A stretch of 64,000 bases of DNA from Pegoplata infirma (lineage: Eukaryota > Arthropoda > Insecta > Diptera > Anthomyiidae), in contig OY992537.1 in NCBI GenBank assembly GCA_963921195.1, positions 208,261,736-208,325,735 on the forward strand, in the 5' to 3' direction. Made by a program: the position numbers and the translations under genes. Below are positions 32,782 through 44,574 of this stretch, one piece after another (the first letter of the stretch is position 1; each line of letters begins with the position of its first letter). The notes under the pieces were generated by a model. That model was not told where the DNA came from and ran no database searches. It saw only the letters and a list, made by a program, of their open reading frames with translations.

Positions 32782-34205
32782 TAGGGATGAGATTAGTGTT
32801 TATAAACCAGTTAACCGGTTAACCGAAAACCCGGTTTTTCCTAAAATTTCGGTTTTTTTGCAAACCGGTTAACCGGAATTGAAGATTTCCGGTGCACCGA
32901 AAACCGTTTTTTTCTGTCGGTTAACCGGTTTTTTAAATACATTCAAAACGGAATATTTTCGCAAATATTAAGGGTTTATTACATTTATTTTTTTATGATA
33001 TTTTCAAAATTTCGTTGGAAACACATTGAAAATCCGCGAGAAAGAACGTCTAAAATATTTTTTGTCTTCAAGAAACAACTTTCTTAATAGGAATTTTATT
33101 CTGAAACTGATAAAAATTTGAAATACTCACCGTTTTAAGCGTTTTTTTTGAACATTTCATGAAAAACTTAATAAGTGACTGTTAACCGGATACTAAAATC
33201 TCTGTTAATGGCGAAAATGTCAATAATAGAAAATAAAAATAAAATTCGGAACTACAATTTACTTAAAACGAATAAATGTATTTTTCTAAATAAAACCAAT
33301 ACAAATTAAATTGAAGTCCTAGTGAATATGGTCAATTAAAGTACATTATTTAAATATCGCTTTTTTATAGCGTAATATGTAGTTGCAAACCTTGCTGAAA
33401 GAAACAAATATGTTAACTTAAGCTATATTCGCTTTATTATTTAATAAAACTAAGCTATTTTCAAGTATTTTTTGGTTTTTTCAGTTAAAGAAAAAAAAAA
33501 CCGGTTAACCGGTTTTTTTATTCCGGTTTAACCGAGAAAACCGGTTAACCGAAAAAGCTGATTTTCGGTTAACCGAGAAACCGGTTTTCCAAAATGTCGG
33601 TTTTTTATAAACACTAGATGAGATTTCCATTTGCATGGAAATCTTTGTCGATAGTCTAAAAACGATATGGACCAATTATCTTTTCGAATCAAGAAATTTG
33701 CGTAAAAATGGCATCGATTTGTTTTTGCATATTTTGGTGGATATGCATATTTTTGCATATTTTGGTGAATATGCATATTTTTGCATATTTTGGTTTTAAA
33801 TGCATATTTTGTGCATATTTCCAATTTTTAAGAGTATATTTTTGCATATTTTGGCATAAATTAGCAAAAACACATATTGAAATTTATTTGTTTCAAAAAC
33901 TATTTTAAATTTTAAAAATTTGTTTTGAAAAAAGAAAAAAATATTATTTTTCTTTTAAATTTTTTTTATAACTATTCTTAATTTCAAAAAAAAAATATTA
34001 TATAAAGTTTAAAATGGTACAATTTAAACACAGCATTATTTTTTTACTTTTTGGGAAGTTTTTCCTATGAAAACAAGATTTTTATTGCGCACATTTTTAT
34101 TTTTTAGTGCATATTTTAAGACTTTTTAGTGCATATTTTGAATTTTTTATCGCATATTTTAAGCGCATATTTTCGATTTTTTAGTGCATGAAAATTTCAT
34201 CCCTA
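32782..34205. mobile_element. Outer hAT-type element with TTAATTTA duplication
   Basis: The left end TAGGGATGAGATTT and right end AAATTTCATCCCTA are inverted. Exact 8-bp TTAATTTA copies lie at 32774-32781 and 34206-34213. Without the inner element it is about 590 bp and non-coding, with many GCATATTTTGG repeats between 33,720 and 33,860 and TTTTTAGTGCATATTTT repeats near the right end. Confidence 0.93.
32794..33616. mobile_element. Inner hAT-type element, 823 bp, with GATGAGAT duplication
   Basis: The termini TAGTGTTTATAAA and TTTATAAACACTA are perfect 13-bp inverted repeats. The 8-bp target duplication GATGAGAT (32786-32793, 33617-33624) comes from the left terminus of the outer element, so this insertion is younger. 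Both ends are packed with CCGGTTAACCGG-type palindromes. There is no transposase frame. A truncated relative lies at 13,690-14,148. Confidence 0.95.
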
Positions 34206-34255
34206 TTAATTTATATTCGGAATTAATTGGATTTTTTGGCAAACCCTATCAATTA

Positions 34256-34841
34256 CACAGTGATACAAAATCGAACTTTCGGAATCGGAATGGGATGAAA
34301 CCAAAAGCAAATGCAATCAGAGCTAGATTTTATTTTACACGCATTTAAAGTTGGTGATTTTAAAGCATTTAAAGTTTTTGTGTACTAAACATGTCCTACT
34401 TTAAAGGCCCCTGGTGGTGCCCTTATTGGACATGTAGGGTCCAGTTTCCAAACTTAAGCTCAAAATTACTTCAGCTATGACTGGTATGAATTTTGCTGCA
34501 ATCGGTCCAGTACCTATTTACTGAATAGCCAAATTATTAAAATAAACCATTGTACACCGTTGCGTATGATTGTTATTTAAAGGCAATTATTAATATAAAT
34601 CACTGGACACCGTTGCGTATGATTGTTATTTAAAGGCAATTACAATATTAATCATTCGCCACTGATACAGTTTTCAAGAATTTATTATTATAATTATAAT
34701 AAAAGTGCACTAACTTCAAATGCGTGTAAAACAAAATCTAGCTCTGAACTAGAAAAAGGCCTTGAGGGGTTTGTTATGGAATATGTCAACTTTCATTTGC
34801 TTTTGGTTTCATCCCATTCCGATTTTGGGTGTTGCACTGTG
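34256..34841. mobile_element. MITE with CACAGTG termini and TTA duplication, 586 bp
   Basis: The left end CACAGTGATACAAAATCG and right end (reverse complement CACAGTGCAACACCCAAAATCG) are inverted. Pairing continues over at least 100 bp (GGAATGGGATGAAACC; AGCTAGATTTTRTTTTACAC). The flanking TTA is at 34253-34255 and 34842-34844. The interior holds a 53-bp direct repeat (CACCGTTGCGTATGATTG at about 34,555 and 34,608). The short duplication and CAC ends recall CMC-type elements; superfamily not certain. Confidence 0.85.
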
Positions 34842-34976
34842 TTATAGTTGACCTAATTTTGCGTTATAAATTTTTAAAAATATAATACGATAACCTATTT
34901 TTTAAATAAAAACAAAACAGAATTAAAAAATATTTTGTATTAATTTTTTTTTGCTGTTTAAAAATTGCTAATATCC

Positions 34977-35226
34977 CAGCAAAATGTTCGATTCCAAAGA
35001 ATCGGTTGTGGAATCAACTATACTACCCTGCAATCGATTCTACTATGCATTGCATCATCGATGATTTTTGTTTGAGATTGTCACGAAAGCAATACATCCT
35101 TTTCCTCCAAACTAGAACACTTATCTGTTCTACGGAATCTATTCTAGAATATGTTGCATATTGTGGTACAAGAAGGGATTCCGCGATTTTTTAACGGTTA
35201 CATATCTGTTCCATGTAATGAATTAT
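34977..35226. mobile_element. CCCAGCAAAA MITE-like end
   Basis: CCCAGCAAAATGTTCGATTC begins a segment with GGAATCGATTCT variants, matching the inverted right end of the 12.5-13.2 kb element. A possible partner end, AAAATTTTGATGGG, lies at 38,079-38,092, so the 35-bp array could sit inside one copy of this element. Confidence 0.5.
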
Positions 35227-35521
35227 GGAACCAGTTCTAAATAATTAAATGAAATTTTTTAAAATTTTTTATTTTTTTTCTTAACAAAAATTTTAAAACT
35301 AAATACACAAGTACATATAAACTAACAATAATTTTACCACAATAATCTTATTAAGAGAAAATCTATAGACTTATGTATTAAGGATTTAAACAACCAATAA
35401 AAACAAACGAGAGAACTACACCAATAGAACTAATTAAAATAATAGAAGATAACAGAATATATTTATGAAACCCGACACTTTCCACAGAAAAATGGCTCAG
35501 CACCACACTTTTTCTTTATTA

Positions 35522-37556
35522 AAAATGTCTCAGAATATTAGAATTGTTGTTATGGGAAAAATATATTTGTTGTAAAAATTTGTCAGATTGTGAAACATTT
35601 TTTCTATAGAAAAAGTCGCAGATTCTGAGAATTTTTTCCCATAGAAAAAGTCTCCGATTTTTCGTAAAGAAAAATCCACAAATTCGAAAAAAAATTTCCT
35701 ATTGAAAAAGTCTCACATTCTGAAAAATTTTTAAGTTAAAATTAAAATATGTGTATGATTCTGAAACATTTTTGTTATTGAAAAAGTCTCTGATTCTGAG
35801 AAATTTTTCCTATAGAAAAAGTCTCAGATTCTGAGGCATTTGTTCTAAAGAAAAACTCTCAGAATCTAAGACTTTTTCTATAGGAAAAATGTTTCAGAAT
35901 CTGAGACTTTTTCTATAGGAAAAACGTCTCAGAATCTAATACTTTTTCTATAGGAAAAATGTCTCAGAATCTGAGACTTTTTCTATAGAAAAAATGTCTC
36001 AGATTCTAAGACTTTTTGTACAGGAAAAACGTCTCAGATTCTAAGCCATTTTTCCTATAGAAAAAGTCTCAGATTCTGAGACATTTTTCCTACAGAAAAA
36101 GTCTCAGATTTTGAGACATTTTTCCTATAAAAAGTCTCAGATTTTGAGACATTTTTCCTATAAAAAAAGTCTCAGATTTTGAGACATTTTTCCTTTAGAA
36201 AAAGTCTCAGATTTTGAGACATTTTTCCTATAGAAAAAGTCTCAGATTCTGAGACATTTTTCCTATAGAAAAAGTCTCAGATTCTGAGACATTTTTCCTA
36301 TAGAAAAAGTCTCAGATTCTGAGACATTTTTCCTATAGAAAAAGTCTCAGATTCTGAGACATTTTTCCTATAGAAAAAGTCTCAGATTCTGAGACATTTT
36401 TCCTATAGAAAAAGTCTCAGATTCTGAGACATTTTTCCTATAGAAAAAGTCTCAGATTCTGAGACATTTTTCCTATAGAAAAAGTCTTAGATTCTGAGAC
36501 ATTTTTCCTATAGAAAAAGTCTCAGATTCTGAGACATTTTTCCTATAGAAAAAGTCTCAGATTCTGAGACATTTTTCCTATAGAAAAAGTCTCAGATTCT
36601 GAGACATTTTTCCTATAGAAAAAGTCTCAGATTCTGAGACATTTTTCCTATAGAAAAAGTCTCAGATTCTGAGACATTTTTCCTATAGAAAAAGTCTCAG
36701 ATTCTGAGACATTTTTCCTATAGAAAAAGTCTCAGATTCTGAGACATTTTTCCTATAGAAAAAGTCTCAGATTCTGAGACATTTTTCCTATAGAAAAAGT
36801 CTCAGATTCTGAGACATTTTTCCTATAGAAAAAGTCTCAGATTCTGAGACATTTTTCCTATAGAAAAAGTCTCAGATTCTGAGACATTTTTCCTATAGAA
36901 AAAGTCTCAGATTCTGAGACATTTTTCCTATAGAAAAAGTCTCAGATTCTGAGACATTTTTCCTATAGAAAAAGTCTCAGATTCTGAGACATTTTTCCTA
37001 TAGAAAAAGTCTCAGATTCTGAGACATTTTTCCTATAGAAAAAGTCTCAGATTCTGAGACATTTTTCCTATAGAAAAAGTCTCAGATTCTGAGACATTTT
37101 TCCTATAGAAAAAGTCTCAGATTCTGAGACATTTTTCCTATAGAAAAAGTCTCAGATTCTGAGACATTTTTCCTATAGAAAAAGTCTCAGATTCTGAGAC
37201 ATTTTTCCTATAGAAAAAGTCTCAGATTCTGAGACATTTTTCCTATAGAAAAAGTCTCAGATTCTGAGACATTTTTCCTATAGAAAAAGTCTCAGATTCT
37301 GAGACATTTTTCCTATAGAAAAAGTCTCAGATTCTGAGACATTTTTCCTATAGAAAAAGTCTCAGATTCTGAGACATTTTTCCTATAGAAAAAGTCGCAG
37401 ATTCTGAGACATTTTTCCTATAGAAAAAGTCGCAGATTCTGAGACATTTTTCCTATAGAAAAAGTCGCAGATTCTGAGACATTTTCCTATAGAAAATGTC
37501 TCAGATTCTGAGACATTTTTCCTAAAGAAAATGTCTCTTAGGTTCTGAGACATTTA
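35522..37556. repeat. 35-bp satellite array with internal inversion (~2 kb)
   Basis: The unit is CTCAGATTCTGAGACATTTT plus TCCTATAGAAAAAGT. From about 36,235 to 37,400 the copies are almost identical; both edges are diverged. Between about 35,860 and 36,030 the units run in reverse orientation (ACTTTTTCTATAGGAAAAAT order), with forward copies on both sides. The unit contains a near-palindrome, CTCAGATTCTGAG, and the palindrome CTATAG. About 55 units are present in all. Confidence 0.97.
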
Positions 37557-37975
37557 AAACTTTTTATCCTTATCAAAAATTATGTTAAACTGTGGATACA
37601 TACGTACATGCTATAACTTTGATCATTTCTTTACAATGAATATTATATCCCACGCTTCTAGTTTTGAGAAAATGGATAGAATGTACTTCTTAATATTTCC
37701 ATGAGTACAGCCGACAGCATCAGTTCTCCTAAACTACATCTTAAAATATGTATTTTTTGCAATCTGAAAGAAACCATATAACAAATTGTAAGTACCACGT
37801 ACATATACCAAATTAAGATGTGTACTTACGTTATTTCTGCCATACATATGTATGTATCCAGAATGTATTTAAAAGCACAATTAGTGCTGCGAAAATCAAA
37901 AATTTTGTCCACAAAAAGATAACAAATGAATTTTTTTTTTTTATAAATTTTATTTTTCTGTTTGACATTTTTTTC
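37557..37975. other. Unassigned DNA flanking the satellite array
   Basis: Mixed AT-rich sequence with CATACATATGTATGTATCC near 37,842. No gene signal. Confidence 0.4.
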
Positions 37976-38094
37976 AAAAATTATAAGTTTTTTTATTGAT
38001 TCCGTGGAAACAGTAGAGGAATGGAGTAAGATTACTGGGGAATCTATTCCAGAATACATTGCCAAAGAAACGATTCCAAAAAATTTTGATGGGA

Positions 38095-39580
38095 TGTATA
38101 AAGGCTGTTTTATAGTTACAATATATTAAAAAAATGGCCCCAATTAAGAAATTTTCGCAACTTTCAGAAAAGGTTAAATGATTAACAGAGGAAGTCCATC
38201 ATTTAGATGTATTGGAGTACATTTTTTTTTAATTTTAGTAATGCCCCATTTTTAATTTATTTTTAAACCAATCCAAAAAATATATTTCCTAGTAACCCCA
38301 TTTACTATTTATTTAACAAACATAAAAAAATATAAAAACAATTCATTATTTGATATTTCAATAACATTAAAATATGCTGTTACAAAAATATATGTATGTT
38401 TACAACTATGTGTGCATGTTTTTTTTTATGATTTATATAAACAATTTAACCTGCACAGTAGTAAAAATAAATTATAATGTTTAAACACACACACACACAT
38501 GCATACAATTATAAGCTTGAGAAAAAAAATTAGGAAAAGAAAATTTTTTGTAAAAGATTTTTGATTTGAAGTAGGATTTTTTGTGCGAAGTCTTTATAAT
38601 ATTAAGATTTTATACATCTGTGACTCCTCCTCTTAGTACTTCCAATTTGCTGTAGTATTTTTAAAATATTCTGAAAGCATATTTTAAGGGGTGCACGATA
38701 AATAATAGCGAGTTGAAGCACCACTTCTGGATTCATATAAAAATTAAGTTTTTAGAATTTTGAAAACGCGCTTTGCAAAATGTATTTAGTTTCGGGTTCA
38801 GGTTCTCTTTGGTTTTTGTGGGGCTGTTTATTTTATAAATCCACAATTTGTATGATAAATCATTATCCAAGTGATTTCACAGCTACAGCAAGAATCTGAA
38901 ACTTAATGTGTTTTCTACTAAAAACCTTTAATTGCTCGGCACGATTCCAAAAAGATTTCCTCTTTTACAAGATACTTTGGATATCCACAATTGTGAACAG
39001 AGGATAAATAATTTCTTAGAACCAAAACTAAAAATTCAGGTATTTTTTAGTGTGGTTTGTTATATACTAATGATTTTTTCTTAAATCCAACATTTATTTC
39101 ATGAGTGTATAATACGCAAGTAAACATTGAAGTATTGCCTTGCATGTTTATTGGAGCAAGAAATAGTAAAGTGTATGTGTGTATGTATGTAACCAACTCA
39201 TACATTTATACAAAACCAAAAACTGTTAAATGTGTAAACACACTTGCAATCTCACTACATTAAAACTCTAACACATATACAGATATAAATGTGTATGTGT
39301 ATGCCTTTTGAGAGCATATATAAAAAGTAAAATATATCATTTACATTTATACAATTTGCAACGAAAGAAATTGTTAAAAATTTTATAAAATATATAGTTC
39401 AAGCTTTTGCGTTTTTGTCGAGTGCACAAATGAAACAAAAGATATTTTCCCAAAATTGTTTAAAAACAAAACTGTTGCTAACATGGTAAAACAGCAACAG
39501 CAGCAACAATACTATTAAAAAAACCATATGTTAAAGTAAAACTTACAATAGGGTTTAAACAATTACAAATACTTGCACAT
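38095..39580. other. Unassigned, probably low-copy DNA with CA/TG microsatellites
   Basis: Contains ACACACACACACA near 38,485, and TGTATGTGTGTATGTATG near 39,170, and no recognisable element. It resembles ordinary fly intergenic or intronic DNA. Stops are frequent in all frames. Confidence 0.45.
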
Positions 39581-39581
39581 T

Positions 39582-39805
39582 AGGGAGGAGCAAAAAAATG
39601 TTTTTTTTTTTTTCGATTTCGCTCAGAGTCTGAATTACTCTTTCAAGTCGATATAAAAACAATCTTTTTTGGTTCCTTATAAACCTTCAAAATCGGAAAG
39701 TTTAATAAGTTTTTGTGTAAATTTTGTTCTTAAATAATTTTGCAACCCCCACTTTTAGCCAAATCGAAACAACAAAATCTTCTTAACACAAATTTGCTCC
39801 TCCCT
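39582..39805. mobile_element. Small MITE, AGGGAGGAGCAAA ends, 224 bp
   Basis: A perfect 13-bp inverted pair, AGGGAGGAGCAAA and TTTGCTCCTCCCT, bounds a non-coding segment. TT on both sides is a possible short duplication. Superfamily unassigned. Confidence 0.72.
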
Positions 39806-41165
39806 TTGTACATACTTACTTCGTTCTATACTTCATTTCATACAAATACATATTCTTTAACAATGACTTGCTTTACTATTTTTCAAACCCATCTACTACA
39901 AACACTATGATTTTGTTTTCAGGGATTAAATTACAATTAAATTCACATAAATGGATATCCTGTGGAGCTTTGTGTTCTTGTTATATAAATCCAAATGTCC
40001 AAATGTTTCAGACGCTGCTTTAGATACAGACTTCAGTTAAACACACTAGCACAAATTGTAAATGCTTTTATATAAGAAAATAGAGAAAAAATATATTTAG
40101 TAATGGTAGAGGTGAATTTAAATAACACATAAAAATATATTTTTAAAGATAAATTATGAATTTAGTTATGAATTATAAATTTTGTTAACAATGAAAATCA
40201 GTTGAAATTATGAAAAGTATTAAAAAGGTACGAACACATTTTTTTTTTAACTCATGTAAAAATTGCAAAAAAAAAACTAAAATAATACAGCCCCAAAAAA
40301 AAAAAGTTTCTGCCCTAGAAACTAGACCCACAAATCCTTGTCTATTTTGACATCCTGAATTAAATTCCGTCATCAGAATTGAATTCGATTGTTACCCAGC
40401 AAAACTTTGGAAATGGGTGGTGAGTATGTAACACATTACCAGGTAATGTGTCCCCCTAATTTGTAGCATTAATTTAGGATGTCTTACCAAATATTTGTTC
40501 AACAACATATTACACCGTCCAACAAATTGCAACTTTTGGCTGTACACATGAACCAGACCCGAAAATACGGAAAGTAGGGCCAAAAATAAAATACCCGTGT
40601 CTCCCAGTTTCTCTAGATCAATTCGCCTTTTCGCGAAAAATGCAACAAAAAAAAAAGTTTTCACAATAGAAAAAAATTATGCTATTCAGAAAGTGGGGTT
40701 AAAAAAAAAACACCCGTGTCTCTCAGGTTTTCGCGATCAATTCGCGTATTCGCGAAAATCGCTAAAAAATATTTTTTGGACTGTTAAAAAAAAAAATTGG
40801 GTTTAAATCTAAGCATTTATGTCTCAGTTATTTCATATCAATTCGCAAATTTTTAAAAAAAAATATTTTGTTCTTTTTAGCATACTCGCAAAATTTCAAG
40901 TAGAGTTAAAAAGAAATTTCCCATGTATCAGAGTTTTTCCAGCTAATTTAATTTTAATTTAAAAAAAATTAGGTGAATATTTTATTTTTAGTCCCACTTT
41001 TCGAATGTAGTAAATTTTTTTTAAGTGTGCAAAAAAATGCATTATCGCGAAAACACGAATAGATACATACTTCATTGGGAGACACGAGAATTTTATTTTT
41101 TTTTATAGCAATTTAGCAATTTTTGTATAAGGACCGTAATTCTACTGCAAATCATGTATATTTAT
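39806..41165. other. Unassigned DNA with a diverged TCGCGAAAA direct repeat
   Basis: Between about 40,560 and 41,060 there are three diverged copies of a ~130-bp unit: CCCGTGTCTCYCAG...CAATTCGC...TTTTCGCGAAAA. A CCCAGCAAAACTTTGGAAATG end at about 40,397 resembles the CCCAGCAAAA MITE terminus. Open frames here are artefacts. Confidence 0.45.
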
Positions 41166-41167
41166 TA

Positions 41168-41345
41168 GAGATGGGAACATGAGCAGATTAGAGCGTGATT
41201 CACGTGAATCACGAGTGAGTGTGACTGATTTCAATTTTACTCACGTGGTTGTGAGTGAGTGTGAGTGGAGAAAAAAATTGCGTGAGTGAGTGTGCGTGAG
41301 TCGTTTTTTTTGCATGAGTTTGCGTGAATTATTTTCTCTCTATAT
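41168..41345. mobile_element. Possible hAT-like fragment with GTGAGTGA repeats
   Basis: TAGAGATGGGA is a terminus seen in many hAT elements. It is followed by ATTCACGTGAATCAC and multiple GTGAGTGAGTGTG words. The opposite end is not found, so the call is weak. Confidence 0.35.
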
Positions 41346-41372
41346 TTCCTATTGTACCAAAAAAGCAACAAA

Positions 41373-42229
41373 AACAAGTAGAATAGTTAAATTCGACTTG
41401 GCCGAATCTATGAATACCCTCCACAATGCCCATTTTAAGTGATAGAAAATTTTCTAACGTGAAAAAAATAACAGTTTTGATTAGAAATATTTTATTTTGT
41501 GTAAAAAATTGTTTTTTAGTAATTTTTAAAAAAAAAAAAAAATTACTAATTTTTTTTTGAGTGTAAATTTTTTTTTGAGTGTAAAATTTTTTTCGAGCGT
41601 TTTTTTTTTTTTTTTGGTATAAAAATATTTTTGAGTGACAAAAATACGTTGAAAAATATTTTTGCGACTTACCAATGTTTTTAAAACATGTTTAACGGGG
41701 TTTCAACACGTGAATTTAAGGTGAAGCTAATCTGAATTTCACGGTTTTGCTAATAACTTTTGAACCACTGGACCGATTTGGCTGAAATTTAATACGAACG
41801 AGGCTGGAGGAACGCAAAATATATATGCTAAGCTTCAGTATCCTCAGAATTGCCTTTCGAAAGTTATAGTGCTTTTTATATCAAAAATTCACGAAAAACC
41901 CTTGCCGAAATTCAGTCTTTTGCTCATAACTTTTGAACCACTGGACCGATTTCGCTGGATTGCAATACCAACCTGACCAGATAAATGCGCAACATATATG
42001 CCAAACTTCAGGAGCCTCCGTAAAGTCTTTCAAAAGTAAGCGTGTTTTCAACAGACAGACAGGCGGACAGACGGACGGACGGACGGACGGACATCGCTAG
42101 ATCGTCTTAAAATCGATCGAGGATCATGAATATATATACTTTTTGGGGTCCTAGACCAATATTTCGAGGTGTTACAAACGGAATGACAAACTTATATATA
42201 CCCTCTATCACTAGAGTGGAGGGTATAAA
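41373..42229 (-). mobile_element. DINE-1-like element, full length, ~860 bp
   Basis: Right end TTTTATACCCTCCACTCTAG, GTCY core at 42,053-42,092, two body blocks with AACTTTTGAACCACTGGACC. Left end hairpin TTCGGCCAAGTCGAA and CTACTTGTTTTT. Directly adjoins a second-type DINE-1 fragment on the right. Confidence 0.9.
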
Positions 42230-42437
42230 AATATTTTTTTCAAAGGTTGGTTTAGTTCTTCAAGGGGAAACTTTTTTTCCCATATCCGATTTTTCCCGTT
42301 TACGAACTTAACCTACCTATGACCATAAGACTTATTTGTGCATCCTAGCCCTTTTATTTTGGATTGCATGGTGTTATCTACAGACAGACGGACATTTATA
42401 GAATGTCTTAAAATTGATCATGGATCAATAAAATTAG
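42230..42437 (-). mobile_element. DINE-1-like internal fragment (second type)
   Basis: Matches 11,760-12,000 from the TTTTTCAAAGGTTGGTTTAG word to GAATGTCTTAAAATTGATC, with a small GTCTGTCTG core. It lacks both ends. Confidence 0.75.
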
Positions 42438-43280
42438 GTTAAAAGTGTCTCGGACCACCCGTGTTATAGAATTGACGGGAACAAAATATATAAATCCCCG
42501 ATATGGCCGATAGGCCGAGACACCAAAACCTTATAAATGTCTCTTTTATATGGGCACTTCCACCGAAAGGTCTACCAAGACCAAAAAACCAAAAGTTCTT
42601 GAAACGAATTTGTTTTAACATATTTTCATAGGAAAACAATCAAATTTAACTAAAGTGAACAAATTTTACATTTATTCATAACCCATTTCGAGATATTCGA
42701 ATGTAAAGTCGAGCAAGCCAATTTTTTCTCATTGGGACATTTCTATTGCACCTTTTGTTTTGTTAAAAGTTCTTAAAGAGAAGCATTAAATATTGACTTT
42801 TTATTTTAAAAAATCTTTCTGGAGATACAAAGAGCTAAAAAAAAATGCATAACAAACTATGCAATTCAAAAAATAACGGTTAGTTTTTGCTATGCTTTAT
42901 CACACATTTCGATGTCCCGTGCGACATTGAAAAACAACATTTGTAATAAGTGCGTCAAGTGTATATAACGAAAGTTCATCAAAAATTGAGAACAAACTCA
43001 GATTTTTATTACAATTAAAATAAAAAAAATATTGAAAAATAATAAAATCTGTGGTCTTGGTTCTTATATAAAGTTGGTCACGTGCGACATGGTAAGCGTG
43101 GATTTTAAAATTTTGAAAAAATATTTTTTTCTTAAATAAATGATTTACTTATTTTAATACATTCTTTTAAATTATTTAAATATAGATGAGTATAAACGGC
43201 GAAAAAAATAAAGAGAGATGCAAACGGAGGAGAGAAAAGTTGAAGTAAGATGAAATGAAATTACAAGACAATAAATTAAA
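42438..43280. other. Unassigned DNA with GTCCCGTGCGACAT motifs
   Basis: Begins with a hairpin pair GTGTCTCGG / CCGAGACAC (42,447 and 42,512). The word CCCGTGCGACATTG occurs near 42,916 and GTCACGTGCGACATGG near 43,076. No coding region. Confidence 0.4.
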
Positions 43281-43281
43281 C

Positions 43282-43715
43282 AAGTTGAAAAGTTAAATTC
43301 GACTAGGCGAATCTATGAATAACCTCCACAATGCCCTTTTTAAGTGAAAGCAAATAACATTTTGGATTAGAAATATTTAATGTTATGTAAAAATTTTTTT
43401 TTAAGTAATTTTTGAAAAAAAAAAATAATTTACTAAATTTTTTTTGAGTGTAAAATTTTTTTTTGAGTGTAAAACTTTTTCGAGTGTACTTTTTTGTGAC
43501 AAAATTTTTGAGTGCCAAAAATACGTTGTAAAATAGTTTTGTGACTTACCAATGTTTTAAAAACATGTTTAACGGGTTTTCAACACGTGAATTTAATGTG
43601 AAACTAATCTGAAATTCTCGGTTTTGCTAATAACTTTTGAACCACTGAACCGATTTGGCTGAAATTCAATACGAACCAGACCAGGGGAACGAAAAAAATA
43701 TATGCCAAGTTTTCT
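43282..43715 (-). mobile_element. DINE-1-like element, 5'-truncated
   Basis: The left end is ACAAGTTGAAAAGTTAAATT-like with a degraded TTCGCCTAGTCGAA hairpin. Homology stops after the first body block at CATATATTTTTTTC. It interrupts the GTGCGACA-containing region. Confidence 0.8.
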
Positions 43716-44570
43716 AAGCTTATTTATTTATAATTTGTTAAAAAAGAACAACAAAACTAACATAAATATGATGATGGAAAAAACGGTCCCGTGCGACATG
43801 TCGCGTGCGACAGTGATTAGAGTTAAATTAAATAAAAAGTAGAAATAATTTTGAGTTAAAATTTTACAACTTTTAAGAGACATTATAAGCCAACATTTCA
43901 AAATTAGTCGCATTGTGATATTGCCTCAGGTTTCGCTGAAATCAGAGTTTTGATTGATAGTCGCGAAAACGACTTCTGTTTTTTGTCCCGTGCGAATGGT
44001 TGTCTTTTTTGCGATTATCTCGAAAGCTTGAAACAATTTTCAAAATCAACCTGAGCAACAATTATAGAGCTAGTTAAGAGCTATAAGTTTCCCCTTTTGT
44101 CAAGAAAAAAAATCTTTTTATTTCGACTTTTTATTCAACTTTAATGTGTGCAACGGTCACGTTCGACATGATGGAATTGCCCATATGTATAAATTTTAAG
44201 TTTAAGGCAAATCGGTTCATAAGGGTTGGAATACTTCCCTTGTAAGTTAAAAATTATTAAATTTTATTTCCTTATGTAAAGTTTAAGTTAAAAATTGTAG
44301 AAGTTCAATGCATTTGAACAAAAATGCATATAAATGCACATACACAGAAAATTATGTTTAGACATTTTTTTTTAAATTTCGTTTTTTCGCCTGTTGTGGG
44401 TAAAATAGTAATTAAATCTTTTGATCAAGGTTGATCAGAATTTTTTGGAGGTCAACAACTTTATTCAAATTTAGTAAAAAATTCACAGTTGAATCAAATA
44501 TTACAAATATTAATATAAAATATTAAAATAAAATTAATGCAACTTTTCTTTCAAAATTCTGAAAGCTTTC
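43716..44570. other. Unassigned DNA with further GTGCGACA motifs
   Basis: GTCCCGTGCGACATG at 43,786, GTCGCGTGCGACAGTG at 43,798, GTCCCGTGCGAATGG near 43,983 and GTCACGTTCGACATG near 44,157 echo those before the DINE-1 copy. No reading frame is convincing. Confidence 0.45.
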
Positions 44571-44574
44571 ATAA

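Noticed and set aside
33528..33908. Open frames rich in YAK/CIFWW-like repeats
   Set aside because: They are translations of GCATATTTTGG repeats in the outer hAT element and of CCGGTTAACC repeats in the inner one.
35522..37556. CRISPR array
   Set aside because: Units are contiguous 35-bp repeats with no unique spacers, and the genome is eukaryotic.
41168..41345. Telomere- or GTGAGTGA-type satellite
   Set aside because: Only a short irregular run is present, and it begins with a hAT-like terminus, so a transposon fragment is more likely.
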